DNA of 64,000 nucleotides from Episyrphus balteatus. Lineage: Eukaryota > Arthropoda > Insecta > Diptera > Syrphidae. Under the pieces are notes generated by a model. It had not been told where the DNA came from and did no database searches. It saw only the letters and a list, made by a program, of their open reading frames with translations. The position numbers and the translations under genes are program-made. Below, one piece after another: positions 37,930 through 49,193 of the stretch; the first letter of the stretch is position 1; each line of letters begins with the position of its first letter. Where the stretch lies: positions 5,869,501-5,933,500 of the forward strand of contig NC_079136.1 of assembly GCF_945859705.1 (NCBI RefSeq). Direction: 5' to 3'.

Positions 37930-38286
37930 CATAGCAAAAAAGGGATCGGTACAAAATTCTGCTGTATAAAATTCTGCTAGCATTATACTTGAACAAAATA
38001 ATTCTCTCAATTCTGTTTTTTTGCATAGCAAATTTTTGAATATCATCTTTATTTGATAAATTAAAAAATTTTGAATTATTTTCGGAAATTTTTAGTATTA
38101 AAAACCTTTTCTTAATTTTTTCAAATTCAAAGCGCGCGCTTTTTAACATTTTCCAAACCCTTTTTTAATTTTTTGCAGAATTTTGAAAAACAGAATTTTG
38201 AAAGCAGAATTTTGTAAAGCAGAATTTTGAAAGCTGAATTTTGACAAAAGAATTTTGACCCCGGCAGAATTTTGACCCCAACCCAG
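37930..38286. mobile_element. Element with CAGAATTTTG arrays and a GGGTTGGGG end
   Basis: At the right, GCAGAATTTTG(A/T) repeats about seven times between 38175 and 38277 and ends TTTTGACCCCAACCC. At the left, the complement ACAAAATTCTGCT appears twice (37950-37979), in inverted orientation. Reversed, the right end begins GGGTTGGGGTCAAAATTCTG. The layout copies that of 12030-13750 with another motif. There is no coding capacity, and no target duplication could be established. Confidence 0.5.
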
Positions 38287-38602
38287 CAAAAAACACTTTA
38301 AGTACCTACCTACAATTTTAGGTGGTTTAATGACACAGCGTTTTTAAAATTAGACCTTGTTAAACTAAAATTAGAACAATCCGATAAGGTGACTACCCTC
38401 AAAATCATTTTTCGTTTTTAGGACAACAGGTAGAGTATCACTGATTCTTTTTTATTGTTCGAACTCACACTTAATAGCTGTATCAAAAACATCTTTTCAC
38501 AGTGAAGTTGAAAATTTTAAGTTTAGAAACAAGAATTGGAGACAATTTCGGACATGTAAGCCTTTAGGTTATCACATACATACTCCACTAACTGAGAATC
38601 GT

Positions 38603-38735
38603 TTACAGTCTCAAGGTTTCGATATCGTTTATAAACAATGAAAACATGATAGGGCTTAAAACGCACCCGTGAGGCCCTACTAACAATTTTGCTTCTATAA
38701 TGCCTTACAGAAGCAACAACTGCATCTGTAAAGCT
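38603..38735 (-). pseudogene. Non-LTR retrotransposon reverse transcriptase fragment
   Basis: The minus strand encodes GPHGCVLSPIMFSLFINDIE, matching the reverse-transcriptase block usually seen as G(V/L)xQGCVLSPILFxLFINDI in non-LTR elements. A stop follows shortly after. The preceding residues (VVASVRHYRSKI) are in a different frame, so there is at least one frameshift. It is a decayed fragment, with no catalytic YxDD block. Confidence 0.65.
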
Positions 38736-39984
38736 TTATAGAACAAAAATTGTTTGTCGGGAGACACCTGCTTCATAGCTTAACACTTTTGATATTTGGT
38801 TAGACTTCTTAAAAGATGCCTTCATGTTTTCAAAAAAATTATCGTAGACTAAAAAAAAAAAAAAAAAATAAGTCGATAAACTAATCTCTGAGAGTTATAA
38901 ATTAAAAAAAATCCGCTTTTAAGTTCTTTTGTGCTGACAAAACGAATAGTTCAGTATTAAAATTTGTTCAATATTCAACTTTTATCTTGAGTCAACGATT
39001 TGCTTTATGCAATTTGAAAAACGAACAAAGCGAAATAATAAGCTTTGAGATGATATAAAATTTATTATGGGTTATCATATAAAAAAAAAGGATAAAGAAA
39101 TAAAGGTAGATTTTTTCGATTTTTTTTTCAAGAAAAATGATTTTTTAAGGTTTCACTTCTACCACGTGTGAATTGCACACATGATTTTTTTTTTGGTACA
39201 AATTCCTAATTTCATCTTTTTTAATAAAAAAAAAAACACCCTTTCGCTCAAGATGATTCTTTATAGATTCGCTAATTTAAAAAATAGACAAAAAATTTTT
39301 CAGCTATTATTAAACCTTTCGCACGCGTTACTCAACTTCTCAAAAAAATACCATTTGACCAAAAATATTTCTTAGAATTTTATGAATTCTTTGCCACTGC
39401 TTCATCTTAAACCTCTATTCAATCATCAAGATTCATACAAAAGATATTGTATAGTAATTGTAAAAGACTACAAAATCTCAATACAAAGTAAACAAACGTT
39501 TAATTTAATTTAAAGCAAAATTCAATTTTTCCTTACACTCACTGGATTCACACTCGAGTTTAAAACTAGTCATTAATTTGATTTAATGATATATTTCTTC
39601 ATACTGGGTAGCAGAAAACCCAAAGAAGATCTCAAACACCTTTATCCAACAAATTTCTAGAATTTTTATATGAAAACATGTAATTTTGGTTAAAGAAATA
39701 GAAATAGTACAAATGAAGAATCAAGAAAGTCTATTTTAAGTTTTCGCGTGAGAAGGCTCCACAAAAATCCAAGCCCTATGAGGTTCTGTGGAAGCAATGA
39801 GTATGTAATCAGCAAGAACCAAAAGAGTTTATCCCAATATCCTTTGTACATATGTTTTTTTCGAGAGAAATTAATAAATAAATTTTATTTCGAAGTGATG
39901 GAATGTTGTATTTTCCATAAATGTATGTTTTCTTGGTGCAAAAATTCAACCTATAACACTAACGTGAAAAATCACTTCCATCAC
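38736..39984. other. AT-rich stretch with an inverted piece of the ~190-bp-unit family
   Basis: At 39040-39200 (minus) lies the opening part of the family seen at 33245-34280, ending with the palindrome GTGTGAATTGCACAC. It points away from the tail piece at 39985-40640, so copy C has been rearranged, or the element has inverted ends. The intervening 39201-39984 shows no recognised feature. Confidence 0.5.
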
Positions 39985-40640
39985 CCAAAAATCCATTTTT
40001 TCCTGAAAGCTTATTGCTTAAGCTCAAAATATATACATATATATGTAGATCATGTCTATTAGACATCTACAAAAAAAGCTAGAATTTTTTGAACTCGATC
40101 AATTTTCATTTCATCACATATAATTTTATCTTCTCACGCTATTGGATTAATTTTTTCAATGACAACCTATACAAAATTTTATATCATATAAAAGCTCATT
40201 ATTTCACCTTTCAAATGACTTTTCAATCTTATTTATGCGATGCCTAGAAAAAAATTTAGAATTTTTTAAAGCCAACCATGTGGAAATTCCAAACTGAGAT
40301 TACGGTACTTCCCACACTGGTGGCTGTTCATGATCAACAGATCTCCACAGGTGTTTTGAGGTATTTCGCAAGTTTTTTAATTTAATATTGTTAAGCTTGT
40401 ACTGAATGTATAGTTATGTGTGATATATCAAATGAAAGGTAATATCATTGGGATGGTCAATAACGTTAAATCAAATTTGTATTTGCTCTGGATCAAAAGA
40501 TATAATCTGTTAAAAAATAGAACTTTATTTTACCGTTATCTCAAAATTGTGTTTACGAAATTGATTGAAATTTTGCACAGATATAGTCCTGTCTATTATC
40601 TATCTACAATATAAATTTCATTCTGTTGAAGAAAAAAAGA
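39985..40640 (+). repeat. Dispersed ~190-bp-unit repeat family, copy C (tail part)
   Basis: Contains CTGAAAGCTTATTGCTTAAG, GACATCTACAAAAAAAGCTA, ATTACGGTACTTCCCACACT, AGATCTCCACAGGTGTTTTG and GTGTGATATATCAAATG in the order seen in copy B. About one and a half tandem units are present. Its opening part is found inverted at 39040-39200. Confidence 0.65.
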
Positions 40641-41799
40641 TAAAAATAAAAAACAGTTAAAAACGGTCAAAAAACTTGGGGCAAAAAAACTTGTTTTTAC
40701 TGTTATTCGGTCAAAAATCATTTTAAAATACCATTTTTGCACATGTATGCGCACAGTCATAGGCTACATGGTCTGTAAGTTTGAGATTTTTTGAACGCTA
40801 CGAAAAATTAAAAAAAAATAAAAACTCACCAAAAAAAAAACCCCAAAATAAGTAGGTGTTTTTCAAAAATGCATATTTCGAAACGCAGAGACTTTAAAAA
40901 AATCCGTATTAGACCCCTAATTTTTTTGTATTATCTTTCTAATGACGTTTTTAAAATTGTCAAACAAAATTTCCCTTTCCTATAATCACTTATTCGTCAA
41001 AGGTCTACTTCATGTTTTAGTTTTAGAAAACCATTTATAACTTGGTTTTTGAAATTTTTTAGAATTTTTTTTAATACCATTGTCAGTCTTGTTCAATTTT
41101 TTGCAATTTTGTTTTACCCCTATTTACCCTATTAAAAGACGGATTTTTTTTAAATTCTTCAAATATAGTCAACTTTAGGTTATTATCTTTCAAATAAGCT
41201 ATAGAAGATTTTTGTATCTGTAATAGTTTATTTTTAATTTTGAATTGAAATTTTTGCCGCACTGTAAAAGTGCGAGAGTGGAACGTTAGAAAATGGCGTC
41301 ACTTTTTTGTGGTGTTACATCGATTTATTACTAACGATGAAAATCCATGCTTTTATCACAAAGTTCACATTTGTGTTGCTAAGCCAGCGCACTAAATGCT
41401 ATTGTATATATACATATATTTCTTTTTTACGCGATTAAAGCGATACTTTCAAAAGTGAGTCAAAATTCAAGAATGAATGTACATGTCAATTACTTCCAAT
41501 CAATACCATTGAAAATCCCATAGACATGTTTTTACAAAAAAAAAAACAAATCCCTGATAAAATAAAATGCACGACTGGGTCGCACGAACTTGCTCTTAGA
41601 GTTGAACTTGCTTAAATTTTTAAGACTTTTTATACAGAAACTTGGGAAATGTAGGTACATAAAAACAAAAAAAAAAAAAAAAAAACAAAAAAAAAATTAA
41701 ATTAATTTTTCAAAAAAATAAAACAATATCTGAAATTAAATCGCCCCACAAAACAAGTATGCAGTTTTATTTGATATATTAAGGTGCATTTTTAGAAAA
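40641..41799. other. AT-rich non-coding stretch with a solitary MITE end
   Basis: At 41561-41595, TGCACGACTGGGTCGCACG followed by AACTTGCTCT matches the right end of the MITE at 11372-11611; no left partner is visible. Otherwise homopolymer-rich, with no gene. Confidence 0.45.
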
Positions 41800-42560
41800 A
41801 AAAAATTCAAAATCGTTAGAGCGGTTTTTTAAAAAACTAATTTTTTATGAATAATTTTTTGAAAAAAAAGTTTAAAAATAAAATTGGTATGCCATTTTGT
41901 AGAAATAACTAATCAACATCTAAAAACAAAATTTCAAAAAAATTCAATCTCAAGTTTTCGAAAATTTGATTTTTCAAAAAAAAAATTCAAAATCTTTTTA
42001 AAAATCCAAAAATTATTTTTTTCAAAATTTTATTTTTGGCTTATATTTAAATTATATAAATGCTTTTGTATAAAAAATTTCGTTGAAATACAATAAGTTG
42101 TTTTGCAGAAGTATGTATGTATGTATGGCAGATACCGTTAATAACGATTTTCAAAAAAAAATTTTTCTTCAAAAGATAGACCTTGTTTAAAAACTAACAT
42201 TTGAATTTTTTTAACAAAATCATTGAAGCTGTTTTCGTGAAATTAAACTTTTTCGAAATTTTTGTATGACAGGTACAGTTATTTTTGGTCCAAAAAAATT
42301 AATTCCAAAAACCCCTCTGGAGAGTCTCCAAAAACTACTACAAAGCAAGTTTGGAGTCAATCGGTCCATCCGTTTAGGCTCTTGTTCCTTATACAGACAG
42401 ACAGACAGACAGACTGACAGGCAGACGGACAGACGGACTTCCGGGACCGACTTTTTTGGCATTGTCTATCATCGTAATGTCATGGAAAAATGTTATCTCA
42501 ACTTTTTTTTTTTGTACGAATGCATAACTTGATATATAGTACCTATATCGCAAGTAAAAA
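41800..42560 (+). repeat. mini-me/DINE-like dispersed repeat, copy 3 (longest)
   Basis: The most complete copy. It begins near AAATCGTTAGAGCGG and runs through an A/T-rich region to CAAGTTTGGAGTCAATCGG. The (CAGA)n/(CGGA)n tract at 42394-42438 follows, then TTTTTTGGCATTGTCTATC, CATCGTAATGTCATGG and the tail TATCGCAAGTAAAAAATG. The mixed (AGAC)/(GGAC) microsatellite corresponds to the (GTCY)n described for dipteran mini-me elements. It is non-coding; the 80- and 88-codon frames over the microsatellite are artefacts. Confidence 0.65.
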
Positions 42561-43953
42561 ATGCTACAAGAATTTCGAGTTTAATCAATCAATTGAATCA
42601 AAATAACACACCACAATCACACGTGACTGTGAAAAAAACTCAATACAAAATAAAACAACCCACTTATCACGTTAGTAGCTTTTTATCCCTGATTTAGATT
42701 GCTCGCTTTTTGTATCCCTGATTTGTTTTTCTTGTTTTGTCGTCTAAGCTTATAGGTTTTAAAAAACAACAAATACCCTATTATCCTCAAACCTTTTTTA
42801 TTTTTTGTTTTTTTTTTTACCTTACCTATTCCCACCTCAAAAAGAAAATCAATTAAATAAATCTATATCCTGTTCCTGCTGGCATGCTCCAGCTCCCGAA
42901 ATACCAATTCACTCAATATTGAATTTTCCAAGGATGTAAAAAAGTTTAAGTGGCAGGCTTCATAAAACCAACACAACAACCCGAGACAAATACTTTCAAT
43001 TCAAATCAAAATGATTTTCTTTTCAAAAAAATAAAGAAGAAGCAAAAAAAAAAATAAATAAAGAATGAAAAGCAATATCCGAGTTATTTTTCCTGTTTTT
43101 TTTTTTTTTTTCATCTTGAGAAATTTGTGCGATGCCGAGAAACGAAAATATGGGTTTTCTCGTCTTCTTATCCAGGGATTCTACATTTAACCTTCCTCTT
43201 GTATACTTTCAAATACCTACATTCATACCTCTCTACCTTAAACACACATACACAAACAAACAATAGATTTGTGTCCCCAGCGCAATATCTTAATGGCTAA
43301 AAAAAATAGGTTTTCCATTTAAATTTTCTTCACTTCCTCTTTTATACATTTCGATGGTGACATTTTTATAAATCAATGTTTCTATGTGTGTGTATTATTA
43401 GAAGACAAAAGGTATTCAGGAAGAAAACGCTCTCTCATTGATTACTCCTGTTGCTTTTTCATTTAGGTACCCATAAGTTGCAAGAGCTGATTCAATTCAA
43501 GTTGACATTGCCATTTTCAATTTACATCGGTTTGACATATTTTAGAAGTGAAATGGTTTGCAGAAATCTTGTCTCTTTGTTGTGTCATCTTTTATACAAA
43601 AACCTACTTCTATACACTATTTGGCCCAAAGAGCACACTTGAGGGCTACATCAGAAGACTTTGATTTGCCACCTCTTATACAAACCACCCATAAAATACT
43701 TTCCTATGACTATGTACACACAACTGGGTCATTTTCAATCGAAAATGAACAGGAACACTGAGGAAAAAAGTGTGTGTATAATTGATTAAGATTTTGTAGG
43801 TTAAACGATGCCAATGGCCCCAAAAGTTTGAAACAGATTTTTTATGTTTTGTTTTTCTATAACTTTTTTAATTTTGAAGATTTGTTAATGGGATTTTTTT
43901 AAGATTAGACACTCTTTCCAACATTCGGTCTAATCTAACTCATGCGAAGTTAT
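42561..43953. promoter_or_regulatory. Low-repeat island; candidate regulatory region
   Basis: Little sequence here recurs elsewhere in the window. A balanced block with TGTTCCTGCTGGCATGCTCC lies near 42870. Short frames (for example 43451-43642) have no domain. Candidate regulatory or untranslated-exon region by composition only. Confidence 0.18.
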
Positions 43954-43961
43954 GGTATAGA

Positions 43962-44773
43962 TACGGTGACCATATTTCTGGAAGCGAAACCCGGGACAGT
44001 GGATCGTTTTGAAAATATTGATTTTTCAAAAAAAAAAAAAAATAAATTTTTTTAAATGAGTTTTCATAATTTTTCTTTATTTTGATATCAAGATTTCCTA
44101 AACGATTTTATGGGAGCGTTTTTGTTGAAATCATTTAAGTCGTTTACGAAATCAGAGATAAAAAAAATGGTTTAATAATAATGTCTGTTAATAACTTCTA
44201 AAAAAATATTTTTTTAATCAGAATCGGGACAGCTGTTTTTTAACATTTTAATTTTATTTTAAATGATTTTGAAAATGTATGATAACAGAGCTTTTGACAT
44301 GTCCTTAAAAGTTTTGAAACTTAAATGGGTTCTTTACTCTTCCATATGTTGTTCTTTATTCGAAAACATTTTACCTGGTGTAGCAACCTGACAAACAGAA
44401 GCTGGAACTAAATAATTGACGAACATTTAAATAAGACTAGCCTAGTCTAGAGGCGAAACGAAAATTTTCATACAAAACCAGCACAAAATTTTGCTTTTCG
44501 TTGCACAATACGCAGCTTAGGTAACGAAATTCTTACCTTAGAAAAATTTTTAAATTCCAGCCACTGTTTTCTTGTTTTCCGTACAAAGTATTTAAAATAT
44601 TGAATACAAAAGAATTTGAATTGAATACAGAGAATGTCCAAATACGGGACAATCACGGGACAAATTACAAAATACGGGACACTTATACGTCCCGGGTTTC
44701 TTAAATAAAAACCCGGGACAAGCTGTAGAAATACGGGACAGTCCCGGGTAAACCGGGACGGATGGTCACCGTA
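43962..44773. mobile_element. hAT-type MITE with TACGGTGACCAT ends
   Basis: The ends TACGGTGACCAT and ATGGTCACCGTA are perfect inverted repeats. GGTATAGA lies outside both (43954-43961 and 44774-44781), a perfect 8-bp target duplication indicating a hAT-type insertion. Subterminal CCCGGGACA and ACGGGACA words recur many times, especially at 44640-44760. The 812-bp body carries no transposase; the 116-codon minus-strand frame at 44468-44818 crosses the element edge and is not a gene. Confidence 0.88.
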
Positions 44774-44781
44774 GGTATAGA

Positions 44782-45546
44782 AGACTGAAGAAACCATTTT
44801 AAAGTTCGTCAAGTTCAAATACTTTGATTTGCATCAATATAAACTCACCATGAAAACTGCATGGGACAGTATATACACGAATAAGGGTTGGGTAAACATT
44901 TGTGTATAGCATCAAAAACCAAAGAATTTTAGCAAAAAAAATTGTCAATTGTTTCATCAATTTGAAAACTTTCGCCCTTTCGTCAGGATTAAGGGATTAA
45001 AATAAAGTGGAAATCAAAGTTTGTATAGAAGTTTTGTTGTATGGAATGGAGCTTTTTGCGATGACGGACGTACGTAGCGTTGTTTTTGGAAAATGTTTCA
45101 AAATTAATTCTTGCAATTTTTAAGGTCAGTTCAGATCAGTTCCACGAAAGAGTTTAAAAGGTCAAAACATTTTGTTAAATTTTAGTTTTAATATAACATT
45201 TTCGAGGTGTTACAATTTTCTCGCAAATGATTTCAATTTAAATTGGTGTATTTATCTAATATTCGTAATGGTTCTAACTTTTTATAAAAAAAATTCGGCG
45301 AACTTAAATATGGCATTGTAGTATTTGCAAAAATTGACATAATTTTTAAAATTTACTTAGGGTGCATTTAAAATTTACTGGAAGATATTTTTTCATTATT
45401 TTGAAGCGTAAAACGTTAAATTTAATAAAAATTAAAAAAACAAGTTTTTGAAAAAAAACTTAAAAATTTTAGTTTATCGTGAATTCATTTTCTGAAAATT
45501 TAACCATAATCTTTAATTTGAAATTATAGTTTTTTAAGATAAGGAT
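44782..45546. other. AT-rich non-coding stretch
   Basis: No gene, RNA or element boundary recognised between the two hAT-type insertions. Confidence 0.4.
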
Positions 45547-45554
45547 TCTTTGAA

Positions 45555-48500
45555 CAGTGGCGTATTGAGGGGGGGGCTCAGGGGGCTCAAGCCCCCCCCC
45601 AAGCCTCTAAAATCATGCTACTATTTAGCTGATTTCATCATAATCTACATGATTAACTGAAACTTCTTCGTAAATCGTAGAGATAGTCCAGTAATTTTAG
45701 GTTTTATCTGCGGAAAAATTCCTACTGGGCTGAATTTTGGTATACAGCTTAATGACGGCTTTGTTATGAAGATGTGAAAAATCGACATTGATATCGTGTC
45801 CGCGTTAAGAGTTATAGGGGTCAAAAGGTCACAAAAACTGGTTTTTCACGATTTTCAGCAAAACGGTAAGTCTTATCAAAAAATTTTCAATGCAAGAATT
45901 GTAGACCAGATTATTATATATAAAAAGTGTCATGACACTTTTTTTCCTAAGACCCACCGTTTCTTAGGTATAACGATTCAAAAAGTTGAAGTTTAGTTGT
46001 AATCGTCATAATCCTATTCCTGAAAAAAAAACTCCTAACTGAAAAGTTCCTGAAATTTCATTATTTTTTTAGCTTGAATTTCGTTCCTCAACTGTTAAGA
46101 ATATGGGGAAACCAAAAAAAAATGGAAATTTTCGCCATTTTTCCGATTGGGGCCCTTCTCCCGAAACCATTTAACTGGGAATTTTTGTTTAGAATATGTC
46201 TGAAAATATACAGGGTGTGCAATAGAGAATGGACAACCCTAAAACGGCTTATAGCTACACTTATGATTGTTCTAAAAACAGATAGAAAAAAGTTCTATCG
46301 CAACCAGTTCATAAAATATGGACTTTTTTTCGTTCAGTGTATTTTAAATTTTATCATCTTATGTTTTCGTTCACTACAACCACGAATGAATGAATTTTAT
46401 TTATTTCTTTTTTTTATAATTTTCTACAATAATTGGATGAGTACATAAAAGCTTTAAAAATTTCATAGCTATTGCACATTTTCGTAAAAAAAATTTTGAA
46501 ATCTGTTTTTTGATGCAAAATGTAAAAAAAATATTTTATGAAAAATTTTAAACACCTGTGGTATAAAATAAATCTATAGAAACCTAGGTGGCCATCTTTC
46601 TTAAAAATATTCTCCTTATACCAGAATATTTTTAAGAAAGTAGGCCACCTAGGTTTCTATAGATTTATTTTATACCACAGGTGTTTAAAATTTTTCATAA
46701 AATACTTTTTTTACATTTTGCATCAAAAAACAGATTTCAAAATTTTTTTTACGAAAATGTGCAATAGCTATGAAATTTTTAAAGCTTTTATGTACTCATC
46801 CAATTATTGTAGAAAATTATAAAAAAAAGAAATAAATAAAATTCATTCATTCGTGGTTGTAGTGAACGAAAACATAAGATGATAAAATTTAAAATACACT
46901 GAACGAAAAAAAGTCCATATTTTATGAACTGGTTGCGATAGAACTTTTTTCTATCTGTTTTTAGAACAATCATAAGTGTTGCTATAAGCCGTTTTAGGGT
47001 TGTCCATTCTCTATTGCACACCCTGTATATTTTCAGACATATTCTAAACAAAAATTCCCAGTTAAATGGTTTCGGGAGAAGGGCCCCAATCGGAAAAATG
47101 GCGAAAATTTCCATTTTTTTTTGGTTTCCCCATATTCTTAACAGTTGAGGAACGAAATTCAAGCTAAAAAAATAATGAAATTTCAGGAACTTTTCAGTTA
47201 GGAGTTTTTTTTTCAGGAATAGGATTATGACGATTACAACTAAACTTCAACTTTTTGAATCGTTATGCCTAAGAAACGGTGGGTCTTAGGAAAAAAAGTG
47301 TCATGACACTTTTTATATATAATAATCTGGTCTACAATTCTTGCATTGAAAATTTTTTGATAAGACTTACCGTTTTGCTGAAAATCGTGAAAAACCAGTT
47401 TTTGTGACCTTTTGACCCCTATAACTCTTAACGCGGACACGATATCAATGTCGATTTTTCACATCTTCATAACAAAGCCGTCATTAAGCTGTATACCAAA
47501 ATTCAGCCCAGTAGGAATTTTTCCGCAGATTGGGCTTAAAAATGACTAAAATGACTGGGCTAAGATTTAGAGGCAGCTCAAATGATCGAGCCCCCTCCAA
47601 ATTCTAAAATGGTTGTTTTTGTTTGTTTGAGTAAGTGCCTTAGTTGACGTTGAGATTTGGGATTTTCAGGATTTTAGTCCAATTCGGAATTCTTCAAATA
47701 ATTTGTTTGTTGTTTTTACGTCGAATTACATCACCGTTAAATTTTGCAAAGCTTCTTATGCAATCACGTCGTATTTTATTGTCTTGAGTATATTCCTTTT
47801 TTTAAAAATAATATTTTTCTCAAAGATATTGGAAATACAAATTTGTTATATCTGAATATCTTAGTGGTCAACATAACTAATGGTTTATTTTAGCAAATTC
47901 CAGTTTGTGCTTCTGATTTTATTAAAAAATTAACATATTATTAAAAAATATATATTTCGGATTAAACATCAAAAGAATTTCATTGAAAATTAGTTTTTGA
48001 GACTTTTACGTTCTGCATTTCACTTTTTGAGCATTCACTTGCGTTGCCGATAGTGAAATTAGGTGTTCTACATTTTTTTCGCTCATTTCGATTTTCTGAT
48101 CGAATTCAATTCGCTTTGTTTCTGCTCGTGAACTTGGTATCTTTTTCAATGAATCTCCAATTTTTTGACAAAATATTATCAAAACTTATATTTTTATTGT
48201 TTTGTAATGTTTATTTGTTGTTAATTTAATACAAAATACATAAAACACATGAGGCATGAAATATCATGCCTCTGTGTTTGCAACCTCATTCGCTTTACAC
48301 TTTATCTAATTTATTTTTCTTTGAAAATTTGCAATAATATCGCCCATGTTCTGCATTTCACTAATATATTTCATATGTCTCGCAAAATGTGACTTCTATT
48401 GTTTCTTTTAAATTCTGCTTTTTTTCCAATAAAGTTGTCAATAAAATTGCATCCATGTTCAAAGTAGCAGTAATTTAACTTTAGAAACAAAATAAAAATG

Positions 48501-48976
48501 GATGATCCTTCAGTTTTGACAGTTCGAAGCATTTTCGAAGTTTTCGAAATCGATCGAAGATCAATTTCACGTGAAATTGAAAAGTGATGCCAGTTCACTT
48601 TCGGTCGAATTGCGGAAATATGGGCATTTATACCGAAAAAAGTGATGAGTATAGCTAAAAAACTAGACGTGATATGAATAAATCTGTAAACAGTTTTGAA
48701 TTCAGCACATGAAAAAGTTCGAACGAAAAAGTGTTTTTTTTTTTAAGATTACTAAACACCTTGCTATTTGTGTAAAATGTTTGGGATACAAGAACTTGGA
48801 AAAATAGTTACTTTGAATGTATACGACTTTCAGTACCGCAGCACAGCGCTTTTCTCTCGATCAAAGATGAATAAAAAAAAGAGACAAATTTGTAGTACAT
48901 TTACCCTATCAAAAATTTTTGAAAAATTTTTCAGCCCCCCCCCCCCCCCAAAAATTTTTTTCTGGATACGCCACTG
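45555..48976 (+). mobile_element. Non-autonomous hAT element, copy 1, carrying a nested palindrome
   Basis: The ends CAGTGGCGTA and TACGCCACTG are perfect inverted repeats. TCTTTGAA flanks both (45547-45554 and 48977-48984), a perfect 8-bp duplication typical of hAT. Just inside the left end is a G-rich then C-rich block (GGGGGCTCAAGCCCCCC); inside the right end is a long C-run followed by AAAAATTTTTTTCTGGA. Copy 2 at 49194-50124 shares both ends and the interior phrases GATCGAGCCCCCTCCAAATT and AAATTTTGC(A/G)AAGCTTCTTA. A palindrome of 1825 bp (45706-47530) is nested here and absent from copy 2. No transposase was recognised. Confidence 0.9.
45706..47530. repeat. Near-perfect palindrome, two 907-bp arms, 11-bp spacer
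   Basis: Arms 45706-46612 and 46624-47530 are reverse complements with only a handful of differences visible by eye (for example GGTATAACG against GGCATAACG, and AGCTACACTT against AGCAACACTT). Outer ends read ATCTGCGGAAAAATTCC and its complement. CAGGGTGTGCAATAGAG occurs inside each arm at about 46211 and 47025. Identical 124-codon and 66-codon frames appear on opposite strands purely because of the symmetry; neither has a known domain. Target duplications could not be identified, so I cannot say whether it is a transposon or an inverted duplication. Confidence 0.95.
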
Positions 48977-49193
48977 TCTTTGAACTACAAGAGAAAGTAC
49001 GTGTGACCGAATCGTGCATTTTTTAAACGTTTATATGTATATATTTCGGTATTGAAACTATAATTCCAAAACATTCCGAAGAACATACAAAAATAAATCT
49101 TTTTTTCCCCTATTTTCATTTTATTTAACTTTTTTCAATTTTGTTTACAACGTTGTCTTCAAATCTTGAAACAGTCTTGCAGACAGTGGCGTA

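Noticed and set aside
46074..47162. Identical 124-codon frames on opposite strands
   Set aside because: They are mirror images produced by the palindrome. The peptide has no known domain and is composed like AT-rich non-coding DNA.
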